A stretch of DNA of 64,000 nucleotides, taken from Dirofilaria immitis (Eukaryota > Nematoda > Chromadorea > Rhabditida > Onchocercidae). The stretch's first letter is position 1. Each line of letters opens with the position of its first letter. The DNA lies in the NCBI GenBank assembly GCA_024305405.1, contig JAKNDB010000068.1:766501-830500 (forward strand), given 5' to 3'. The notes under the pieces were generated by a model. The model searched no databases, was not told the origin of the DNA, and saw nothing but the letters and a program-made list of their open reading frames with translations. Both the position numbers and the translations under genes were made by a program. This document shows, one piece after another, positions 48,201 to 59,800 of the stretch.

Positions 48201-51200
48201 GGTAGCACTAAGAGCCAGAATAGCTGCTATTCTAGCTGGAGGAAATGGATCTTTGAGTGCACGAGTAAAGGCGCTAATTAGAATCTGCTGGCGATGAGCT
48301 GGATCAATGTAACAACCAATTTTACCGAGACAAATTGTTGCATTTGTTCGAATACCAGGTTGATCATCAGTGCCTGAATGTACTTCACATAATAAAATTT
48401 TTCTAAAAAAACTTCTTTATCATTTTCCAAATACTAACAATAAAAAGAAATCATTTCTCTAAATAAGTTATTACAGCTGAAATAATTCAGAATTACAGAA
48501 TTCTGTACAAACTAAGACGCAAAAGCAATTTTTATTATGAATTCGAAATTTTCAGAAAAATATTTGAGAATTCCTACAGCATTATATCAAGGAAACAAAA
48601 ACCTTACCTTGCAATCTTGCTAAATGCCGCATCAGATCAATATTTAAATTTTGATTGTTCAATTTATCAGCCAAAGAAACCATGGCCTTCACAGTACTTT
48701 CACGAACAGCTGGATTTGTATCCATAAAACCAGATGCAACATCCCTGAAACTAAATCAAATTGCAAAAAAAAGAATTGAAAACAACACTATCTTGAAGCA
48801 ACAGTCGAATATTATTATAAAAGATTTTTAGAAAACTCCAAAATCATATTAAGGTCCTCGTAAAGCTTTTTCTAATTTGACATTCTATAACACCGTCAGT
48901 ATATTTACTACCAAGTCAGTGAATAAATAATAATTACAATGATTGATAACAGAATCTTCAGGAAAAATTCGAAGTACAATGTATGGGTTCAGTGATTACT
49001 AAAATACGAAACTTCACGACAGCACTCTTAATTATAATATGGAAAATACAAACTTTGAAAAACAGGGAAAATTCAATTTACAAAAATCACCTATATATCC
49101 GTTCATTGACAATTTGAGGCGTTAAATGTGGTGCGAATTCGTCGATTCGTTCTAATAATTTTACACGTGTTACACGATCCGGTGAACTAAATAATTTACA
49201 AAGACAAGGCACAATACGAAGCTGATATTCATCTTCATCCAGCAAACGCCCCAAACGAAACAGCGGTATCAAAACATGTGATCCGGCATCACCGTACTCG
49301 TAACTCTGTCATTTTCATTTAGAAATCGAAGGAATTAAAAAAGGTAACAATTCTATTTCTTTTGCTCGGAATTTTTTAAGCGGAATTTAATAAAGGCGAA
49401 GTAAGTAATTAAATGAATCGCATATTATAATTTAAGTACTGATGCAATTAAGAGGTATTATGGTTGAAATATGATTTCGTAGTTTTTCTTATTACTTGAA
49501 AACAAAAAAAATTATAAGCGACTTCAAAAGATATATACAGATATTGTCCACAATCCCTAGCGGCTCCAAATAATAAAAACTAAGACATACATATATTAAT
49601 TTTGGAAGAATCCTATATTTGGCAATGTTATCAGGAAAAAATCCAATTCATTTTTTAATTCTGTGAAGAATATCTTCTTTTCATGAGCATCTTTCAGTTG
49701 AAATTCATCCAGAAACAATAGTATATCCACATATCGATTCTTGAAAAAGCCACCTGTTCGACGCAACTCTAAAATGTTTTTTATAGTGTAATCTAATTGA
49801 GCCAATAATGAAAAACAGCGTTCAGATGGCTAAAATTTTTATGATTAATAAGAACAGATTTATCGCAGAATAAAACATGATTAAAAATAAAGGAAACAAT
49901 AGTTTTAAAGGAAATATAAATCAATGATTTCGTTGATTATTGTTGGAAGTGTCAAAAAAGCTAAGAAAATCTGAAAGATAATATCAAAACTATGGAAATA
50001 CCTCTCAACAGTTCTTCTGTATTCAGTTTTGCGGCTCGATGCGTAGCCATCTTCTTATAATGCTCATGCAGTTGTTGAGGAATTTTTTCGGTGCTTCTGG
50101 TTTCGTTATTGATTCGTTGAAACCATTAAAAATTTCCCACGTAAGTAATGCAAACGAATTAAGATCAACACGTGGATTACTAAAAATGTAGACAAAGTAA
50201 TTTAATTATCTCGTTATCGAATAAATTAGCAGAGCAAATAAAATACACTACAAAACGAACTTCAAGACATTCCTAATGAAATATAGTAAAAACACACTAA
50301 ACGTACCTGAAATTGGTTGACTTTTCGAAACCACCAAATTTCCAATCTCCACTTTCTGTGACATAAACAGAATGTCGGATATTTTCATGACTTAACTCAG
50401 CTTCTTGATGTAAGAATTTTAAACAACTCTATAATTGCAAATTGAATATTTTTACGAAACGTTAGGCAAGTAATACAAGACAAAGTTATAGTAAAATCAT
50501 ACTAAATATACTAAACGAATAAAGCTGTGATTTAACCACTTAATCTCTAAAACTCTCAATTTCACTGCAATTGTACAGCTAAATCTAAAATATCGCTTCA
50601 AAATTCAAAAATTACTCTCAGAGTACAAGTCAATTCACAATTCAGGGTTAATGCATATGAATCTATAACAATAGAATACAGACATACCATTAATTGAAAG
50701 AGGCCCCAGGAAACAACAAAATCCTTTTGCTTCTCGGTCAGTTTATTTTCCGTAATATAAATTTTTAGAGGTACGCAAGCTTCCGTTATTAAGTAGAAAG
50801 TGCCGTTCATCTGAAATAGAAACGTAATAACTTGCATAAGTTTAATATTATTAGTGTTCAACATTTCAATTACTCATCGATGATTTTAAAGTTAACAAAC
50901 ATAAAATTCTAAAATAAATCCCTCTCCATTCTATGTTAATTCATCATCAAATAATATCGCCAACTTCTAATAAACAGTAAATAAAAGGCTTAAAAGGCAA
51001 GTATGATTCATAGCTTCATACCATGAGTTTCCAAGTTTTATGGACAGAAAAGTACGGGAAAAAGTTCTAATTATGGAGATAAAAGTCGTACAGTTTCTTG
51101 AATCTTACTTTAAGAGAGGAAAAATTGGCACTGGCTTTATATATGCATCTGAAATTTTTAAAAAATAAGTTTGATAATTTTCGATAAAGTCTCGGCGGGA

Positions 51201-51601
51201 AAAAAATAAAATTTAAGCAAAACCTCAATGCTATCCAAATAAGCGAGAACATTCGGATGCCGAAGAGTTTTCAATTTTCGTGCTTGAGCTTTTAGCAGTG
51301 ATCCTGGACCATAATCGGATAGCGTTGCCCAGAAACAGGTAGCATGTTCAGAAGGTTCAATCTAAAATAAAACTTAATCAATTTATTAATAATATTTACA
51401 AATTAAATTTTCTATAATCTTCATTTTAAACAATTAATATTCTGTCTTATATTTTGTCAAATTTTTGCTATGTAAATGTTTACTTTTTAAAGCTTTTTCC
51501 GATGAATATACCATCAAACGAATAGAAACTGCTAGCCGGTAACTCATAGGGAAATATACTTTTTGGATCACGTGAAAGAGAGATGATAACACGGATGTCA
51601 T
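45226..51601 (-). CDS. scyl-1: SCYL1-type (N-terminal kinase-like) pseudokinase with HEAT repeats
   Basis: Fifteen exons: 51601-51484, 51361-51224, 50810-50688, 50428-50307, 50179-50002, 49829-49591, 49305-49091, 48744-48608, 48373-48120, 47663-47526, 47407-47090, 46708-46600, 46343-46164, 45963-45892, 45344-45226; about 820 residues (human SCYL1: 808). SCYL1 is a scaffold in COPI-dependent Golgi-to-ER traffic. Signatures: [13 protein letters not shown] at the start, [46 protein letters not shown] and DFG are replaced ([14 protein letters not shown]), so it is catalytically dead as in the family. Then HEAT repeats ([31 protein letters not shown]) and an acidic WD/GW-rich tail. A TTTCCAG at 51611 could be a trans-splice site. 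Single-base losses in short A/T runs near 51582, 51486, 50085 and 49650, and a phase mismatch between exons 5 and 6, disturb the first six exons. Exons 7-15 are clean. Confidence 0.9.
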
Positions 51602-51610
51602 ATACTTTTG

Positions 51611-53149
51611 CTGGAAATAAAATACGAAATATAAATTATAAAAAAAAATGCTTCTCAGTAGTAATGGACATTTTTCAGACTGCAGCTTAACGTTCCTAAT
51701 ATTGATTAATTGACTTAAGAGATAAACTGATATAATCAAATATGATGAGGAAGTAATAGATGTACGCATTTTGCCGCACAGATAAATATGATAAGAATAT
51801 AGTATGCTATGAATTTTTCAAATTTCCAACTTTATTTAATTTGTTCCATCACTTCACTATATTCTATTCCATTTATTATCATTTAAAACTATTAAAACAA
51901 AGATTTAGTGAAGATTGATTATACAGCTGATAAATGATAGTGTAACATGATAGAAATCTTATCAATACAAACAAATATCTTATATATACTATTCAAAATA
52001 TCATTCCATGCTGTAATTTTTTGCGTCAAAAATGAATAAATTTGAAGCATTTTTCGCAAAATGATCCAATGCCCAACATATCACCAATTTGCAATTCATA
52101 GTGATAGTTTCCAGATATCGTTATCTGTTTCTCGATGTTCTCTCATTCGATGTTCGCATTGTATTTCGTAATCTTGGCGTTCTTGATTCTTGTATTTTAT
52201 CAATCTTATCATTCTCAAACATTTATTCCATTAGTTCTATTCCTTACTAATTCTGTCATTCTCGAATGGCATTTCTCTCTCGCTAATCTTATTATTATTG
52301 GATCTCTATTTCACAGTCTTATTATTTTTGAATGCATATATTTCACCAGTTTTGTCATTCTCGGGTATTTATACTTTATCAGCGTTATCATTTTCGAATG
52401 CATATTTCTCTTATGTTTTGCTAATCTTATTATTCTCGAATGTATATTTCATCAGTCTTAACATTTTTCCAATCTTGTTATTCGCTTTCATTCTGAAATA
52501 ATGTATCACTGTCGGTATAAATTTTACAATCTTGATCTTGTATCGGAGATTGATAAACCCATGTTGTCTTATTAATTATACAATTTTTCTTAGTAATTAA
52601 TTACTGTTTTATGTAGCTGTTTTTTTTTAGTATATGATTATTCTTCAAATTTCAGTCATCCTGAAAATACGCATACAATCATAAATATTTCATGTAAAGT
52701 CTGTGATAATTTATTTGAAAATAAGATGATTCCTAATCTCTAAAAGGAAACTTGAAAGTTGAGACTTCTTCCCAATCCCTTCCTCCAAGTCTTGACCTTG
52801 AACTTTCTCATCACTAAATGATACATATTTCTTCCGTAGATAACGAAAATTTCTCGTAATGATATATCGATATTTCAAGAAATCTTAAATATATTGGTTT
52901 ATTATGCGCAAATTGTAAACTGATGACTTAATATGATTCAAGTTTCTAATCAATATTCATTGAACTTTGAACTGTTAAGGTCTTCAGATATTTTTGTTGT
53001 ATTTCCTTTATGACTTGACTAAAATAACTGTCAACGTAATAATTGATAATTGACAAACATTTATTTTGTAAAGTGATATCATTTAAGAGAAGCATAACTT
53101 CAGAATAAAATCGAAATTGTAGAAATTTTCTGAAATCGAATCAAACTTA
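51611..53149. promoter_or_regulatory. Gap upstream of the SCYL1-type gene, includes its promoter
   Basis: Sequence between the SCYL1-type start and the stop of the PDZ gene. Apart from the repeat at 52130-52510 nothing specific was recognised. Confidence 0.4.
52130..52510. repeat. Degenerate tandem repeat, T-rich
   Basis: Recurrent units built on ATTCTCGAATGTATATTTC and CAGTCTTATCATT, of about 35-50 bp, six to eight copies. It stays open in one plus frame for 108 codons (FVILGYLYFISVIIFECIF) only because the repeat lacks stops. No start context or splice support, so not a gene. Confidence 0.6.
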
Positions 53150-56128
53150 TTATTTCAATTTCTCAACAACTGGTGGAGTTCGAACGGAAAATACTTCAGA
53201 TGCAAAATTACGAGCTGACGGAGAATCAGGACGTTCTACAATAATCATTACATTTCCTGATAATAATCCCTGAAATTGAATTTATCTCATATTCTAGGTA
53301 AAATATCACATAAGTTTTCATAAAATATTAAGTATTGTCATCATTGATAGTTTATTCATGTTTGAATTATTTCTTTTGTTAAATTATTTTTCTTTATGAA
53401 TTAGTTGTTTAGATTTTTCATTTGCTAATTTATCAATTAATTACCTTAACAATAATCTTCTTTGCCATCTCTTTATCATTAATACTTACTCCATCAATTT
53501 GCAAAATTCGATCACCAACTATCAAACATTCATCACTTAACGATCCCTTTATCACATGTGTCACATAAACTTGTCCTTCTTTGCCATTTTTAACCTTCTG
53601 AAAAAATGGCTCTTTAAAGTTAATTAAGTAAATTTAAAGTTCAAAGTACAAATTAATGTCAAATTAGTCTTTGATAATGTTGAAAGTCCTTGATAATAAT
53701 AATGTCAAATTAGTCCTTGATAATGTTAAAAATTACAACTATTCATTAATTTCCTCTATCTTTCTGGAGTATTTTCATTAACAACTTCCATATTTTGTTT
53801 CAATTTAATCACCCATTTACCTGTGTATTATTTATTACTTGTGATTATGTACTCTTAGGTGTCCCAACGGTATATATGTACTATTATTATCTGAAAAAAT
53901 ATATCACTGCTAATTGTTCCAGTGATAGACGTATTTAGCAGGAGTCGAATCTGCAATCGTCGATTCCGTAGTTCTTTACAAAGGGATGATAAATGGAAGA
54001 AGAGGATAGAAGATTGAACATTTGAATAGAATAGTTAGTTTAGTTTCCTTTGACATAATATTAACAATGTTGCGAGGATGGGAAAGAATGTTTCTATAGA
54101 AAGGGATGATAAATGAAATTGCTAAAACTCTTAGTGTGAAAATGGACTTTAAGAAATTCGATTGTTGTTATCATGATGATGATGATTTTAAGTTAAGTTT
54201 AAATTACAGGTAGAAGTATCTTAATGTTCAGTACTCCAAAAAGAAATAAGAAAATTCCTAAAAATTTTTTTAAAAATATTTCTCATCATTTTTCCAACAA
54301 CTTTTATCAGGTCTTCTCATTCAATCAAAAAAAAAAAAAAATCGATAGCTCTTTCCAAATACATATACAATATTGTATCAATCATAAAAAGAAATTGATT
54401 TCTTAACATTATAATATTTGAAATAATCAAAGAAAAAAAAAAAAACTAACCAAACCAATTCGTATTTGTTCCATTGAATGTTGTCGTGCCATTTTAAATT
54501 TCAAATATAAGAAGCCATCACGTTTGATAATTCGCTTATCATCAACACATTGTTCTTGCTTAATCTTCTCTTCACGTTTTTTATCACGATTTATCGTTAT
54601 TCTGAGTTTAGCTTACATCATAATAAAATTTTTATTTTTGTATTTTTTTAATTAAACAACTTTTTTTTTCCTTTTTGATATTTTCATCATTATTGAAAAC
54701 TATTCATTCTTTTGCACCATACTATTATTATTTCGTTACAATCATTTCAAATTCTGATTTATCTATGCATAAGTTTGATAATTTAAAATTTAGAGTTTAT
54801 TTATTGTTTATATATTATGCATGCTCATTTTCTCAACTTTTCATTATTTCAGTATTTCAGGTTGTTTTCTTTTAATATTCGAAAAAAATTGATTATTGTT
54901 GCTTCTTTTTTATTAATATGTTAAGAAAAAAATTTGAATATTTTGAAATATTTTTTTTTTTTAACCTCGTAATGCGATGTGTTTGTTGAATTCGATCAAA
55001 TGTTTTTCGATCGGTTACAGAATTGTCATTAATTGCTAAAATTTTATCGCCAACATTAATTCGATCCTCTAATGCACCATTTCGTTGTACGAATGTTACA
55101 ATGAGCTGAAAGCGAAATTAAATTTTATTGACCAATATATGATGATGGAAATCAATATCGATTATAATTTACAGACCAATAGTGATGATGAATTTTCAGA
55201 TAGATAAAAAAATTTTTGAAGAAATTGCTACAATCAGAAGTTATCATTTCCTAAAATTTTTCTTTTTATTATCATTAAACTGAGCCATTTACAATTTATC
55301 ATTTCATGCCTACTAAAGATTCTTTTTGCTCCGGTCTATATGAATGAATGTTTTGATAATGATGATGAAAATTTGGCGAAAAATCTTTTGCCTTTTCTTT
55401 GTTAATGATTAATTTCTAATTTTAATATTAACTAATTAATTAATCTATCTCATATATGTTCTTTATAAAAGCTCTCTCTCTCTTCTCTTCTTTTTGCACT
55501 TATAATTGTTTGCTACATTTTTATTTAAATAATCAACTTATCACCATTATTTAGTTTATACAAAATTTAATCATTCTAATAAACTATTATTTCTAAAGTT
55601 TTTTTTCTCTCAATCTTTCCTAAATCGAATATCGAATAGAAATTAAATACGAATAATATAAATTGAAAAGATTGATTATATCGATTCAAATGCAGTTTTT
55701 ATCAATCAAGAATGAGAGAAAGGGAAAAAAAAAGAATGATCAATCAATTTTTGTCTTTTTCCTTTTTCTATCAATTTATTTATTAGTTTTACTGTTCTAT
55801 TCCCATTTCTGCTCTTTTACTGTTTTTTTTTTTCATTTATTATGATTCATTATATGTACATTTGTCTGTTTTATTTATTTTCTCGACAAAATTTTATCAA
55901 ACTTCATCAATTTCAAACTGATTCTCGATAAATATTAAATGATATATTACTAAAATTTATCATTAATAAAATATTTCTTATCAAATTAGTGAAATATTTC
56001 TTATCCTTTTAAGAATTGTAAATATTAAAAAAAAAAATTTTTACATCTTTAGTATACGATATGCCAGGCAATTCGCCAGCATCAATGTTGACAGGAAGAT
56101 GATGTAATTCATTACTATCAACGACCAT
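53150..56128 (-). CDS. Small two-PDZ-domain protein
   Basis: Five exons: 56128-56045, 55105-54966, 54601-54451, 53597-53445, 53269-53150. Phases agree throughout, 648 nt, 215 residues. PDZ1 spans about residues 20-85 (FVQRNGALEDRINVGDKIL, then AINDNSVTDRKTFDRIQ). PDZ2 spans about 105-195 (YVTHVIKGSLSDECLIVGDR, then ILQIDGVSIND, then VMIIVERPDS). The GDxIL-I-x-(D/G) signature is present in both, but the GLGF-type carboxylate-binding loops are degenerate (ELPGISY and EQIRIGL), so ligand choice is unclear. No signal peptide or membrane helix. PDZ proteins usually scaffold receptors or junction proteins. The role of this nematode member is unknown. It is divergently placed to the CD36-type gene. 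Confidence 0.85.
53985..54130. repeat. Dispersed repeat copy in a PDZ-gene intron
   Basis: Matches 38345-38480 and, inversely, 6380-6480: GAATAGTTAG, TTTCCTTTGA, ATTAACAATGT, GGGATGATAAATGAAATTG and CTAAAACT in the same order. So the sequence carried by the inverted arms also contains a dispersed repeat family. Confidence 0.7.
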
Positions 56129-56862
56129 TCTTTCTCTACATACAATCTTAACAATACTAACGAATTCATACAATATATCATTTTTATTTGATGTAAATAT
56201 TGCCTATTATCTAATATTTCATATTAAATCAAAGATTGAATTTAAATTATATATGTATTTATATATATATATATACATATATTATTATTTATTGAATAAT
56301 TGCAATGTATATTAAAATTACCATTTCATTTTTATGTAAATATAAGCTTATATGAAATTCGTTGATGTTAAATTTTATTACAAATCTATGATATTCCATC
56401 TATCATTCCTTTTTCATTTCTATTACCTCTATAAACTTGTAGAAGAGTAACTTGTAATATTGTTAGAAATGAAGCAGTTGAAAAAAAGAGAAGAGATTTT
56501 CTAGAAATAACATTTGAATAATATCAAATATTTCCTAGTATAGCATATGATATCTATTTTTACATCAATAATCAATAATCATATCTATGTAAAATTTCTG
56601 ATTCTTTTATACATCAGATTAAATGTTGAATTTTTATAAAAAGTTTTTGTAATTCTTCTAATGATAGCGTAATTTAAATTTTAATGTAATTTAAATAAAC
56701 ATTTATTTATCTTTTTTGGATGGATTGATAGGAATGAATGTAATTTTATACGTTTATTTTTAACACTTTATTAGCAAATATCGATGTTATCTAGTGCTAT
56801 AGCACTTATTTAATTAATTAATTATATCGATTACAGATATTGCGAATTTAAATTTTATTTTC
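56129..56862. promoter_or_regulatory. Divergent intergenic region between the PDZ and CD36-type genes
   Basis: About 0.73 kb separates two head-to-head start codons. It is AT-rich, with a TA microsatellite near 56262-56282. A TTACAG acceptor at about 56832-56836, 27 bp before the CD36-type ATG, is a possible trans-splice site. No factor site is assigned. Confidence 0.5.
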
Positions 56863-59800
56863 ATGATGAATATCAGAATTTGTACTATTGGAGCTTTAGC
56901 TATTGGCGCTGTATTCATTATCATTGGTATTCTTTCCCTAACTATTATTCCGCTGGCAGTAAACAAACAAGTCATCAAGGTTTTTTTTTTTGCTTTATCA
57001 TTTAACTATAAATCATTTCGTATTTGTTGATAAAGAAATTTTAGCAAATAACGATTAAATGTTGACAGAAATAAACAAATTACTAACAAACAAACAAACA
57101 ATTAAGTGAATAAATAATAAGATAATTGTTTTCGTTTTCATTATTTTAAATATTTATAATACTTTTGGCATTATAATTATTAAATTGAATAATCGAATAA
57201 ATTAAATTGAATAAACTTGCTTATCTTGATTTCTATTATATTGGAACGATATTATTATTATTATTTTTCTATAATATTATTTAGTGATATGTGAAATAGT
57301 TTAAGTAAGTCTTAATTTTCTCATCAATAATAGTAAATGAACAACTGTTAGCAATAATGCTTTTATTTTTCGGAGGATATTATTAATAAATGATCAATAT
57401 CTAAGCAGTTGGATCTAAATTTAATTTATAACTGTTTTTAAGCAACTTCAATTACAGTTAATCTTGTGAATTTATTTATAAGGAAATTAAAGATCTGCTT
57501 TTTTAGCATTTTCAGTCTGAGAAATCTGATATTATTTTAGGATGAACATTTGGGTTTTGATGAGAATGGTACTTATAACGTAATGACCCAACGTTGGATT
57601 GAGCCGAAATATTCAATGAAACTCAAGATATGGACCGTTTCTGTAACAAATCCAGATGATGTCATTCAAAATGGGAGCTATCCTATACTTGTTGAAAAAG
57701 GACCTTATGTTTATACGTTAGTATTTTATTACCTGATAATTGGATTAGATTAACATTTTGACATCATAATCTTCACTATCAGTGCTTTAATGATTGGCAT
57801 TATAGCATCAAATTAGTGAATAAATTCTATATATCTGTAATATATATGAAATATGCAATCAAGTTTTTTTTTTTCTTTTATAAAGGTAATGACGCTTTTT
57901 TCAGGGAATATCAAAAGAAAGTGAAAGTGGATTTCATGGAGAATAATACTCGTGTATTGTACCGTAATAAACGATATTACATTTACAACAAAAATGAGTC
58001 ATGCGAAAATTGTAGTCTTGATGATCATGTTGTCATACCAAATATTATATTCCAGGTATGTTTTCCAGTTTTAAAAATTTGAAATACTATAGTTATAATA
58101 AATATTTGTTTCAATGTTATTCTGGAAAAATATTAGGTAAAAAGAACCTATATACCGTTGCTCATTATGTCTTTATTCTTTATTCTCAAATGATCACGAA
58201 TTATTAATGATATCACTAAATTTATCCAGTGCTGAATATATTGTAATTATCAATGATATCATTAAGATTATCCAATGCTGAATATATATGAATACATTTG
58301 AAAGAATAGTAATGCACATTTTGCATAACTATTATTGATTTATGCTGCGGTTATTTGCATGAATTAGAAAATTTTTGTTGCTGTTTAAAATTCGAATTTA
58401 ATTTTTTTCTAGTATTTGGTTAATATTGCTGCTAAAAGTTCTCGGATTATAAAAGGATTCATTGAATTTGCTCTTCATCGTTTTAAATATGAAACACCAT
58501 TCATTCGTGTCACTGTGAGACAGGTTTGTTTTTCCATCCATCAAAATTTTAAAACTTAACTAGTAATTAAATGTGGGTAGGCTTCTTTAATCTGCTTTTA
58601 GATTAGAGTAGGGAAAACAGTATTTTAAATTATTAATTGAAATATTTTTGTCAGATTAAATTCGACAAACTCTACAAATGGATAATAATTCTGCAAACTC
58701 TATTCAATAGTGTTGTTAAATCTATGTGCAAATTTGAACGAAATAATATTTTTTTTTCCTTTTTTAGATGCTTTTCGAAGGATATGAAGATCCGATAATC
58801 GAATGGATTTGTAATAAGAAAATGATGGATTCTTTATGTAAAATTGCGGATGTTCCAAAGCGCATAAAATTTCTGGTAAAATTTTATAATTTGAAAAATG
58901 CAGAAATTTGAAAGATTTTTCTTTTGATAATCGCCTTTCTTTTTATTACATAAATAGGCATGCATAATATGCGAAACATGTTATGAAGTTGAATATTTAA
59001 AATTTAGTATTTCCATAGGAAATTAATTAGAATGACCAATAGCTATTGATTAAATCGATCATTCTTATTTATGAAAACTAAATTTTGGTAAAGATTGGGA
59101 TTTTTCGTAGCCTTCAATAAATATGTTTTTTCTTTTTAGGAAAATGCTACAGATGATGGTGAATATTTGATTGATAGTGGACTGGGAAATGTCCATAAAA
59201 TTGGTCGGGTATATGCATGGAATGGAGGAAATGAAACACCTTGGTGGAGCACAGCACAAGCACGTGAAATTAATGGAACAGATGGACAACTGTTTCCACC
59301 ATTCTTATCAACATCCAATGACTTGCCCATTTTTCTTGGACAATTGGGCAGGTGAGATTTTTAAAGATTTTTAAAAGTTTTTACTTTAAATAGTATTTAC
59401 TATTCAAATATTAATCTTCTTCCAAAGGATAGATAAGAATCAATAGAATTCGATTAAGGATTTTCCGCAATAGACTGAAGCAGTTATATTTTGATTTACC
59501 AAACTTTGATACCTCGGTTTTAAAAGTTCAATGAATATGTATGTTTTGAGCAGAATTATTCAACTACTTGTGAAGAAAATTTATGAATTCATTTTTTCTA
59601 ATATTTTTTCTTTCTTATTCTTGTTTTCAACTTTTTTAAGATTTTCGAATTCACAAATAATTAATAGAATAAAAGAAAAAAATAAGGCCAAGTTTGCCTT
59701 TAATCGTGTATTACATTCTTATGCATTGCTTTGTTTGTATTAGGTTCAGAATGTAATCGAATCATTTTGTTGATCAAATCTAAAATTCAGTTGAATTAAA

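Noticed and set aside
52135..52461. 108-residue hydrophobic protein
   Set aside because: The frame is open only because a T-rich degenerate tandem repeat lacks stops; there is no splice or start support.
59065..59374. Several overlapping ORFs in both directions
   Set aside because: Shadows of exon 6 of the CD36-type gene, whose true frame is fixed by GTDGQLFPP and consistent splice phases.
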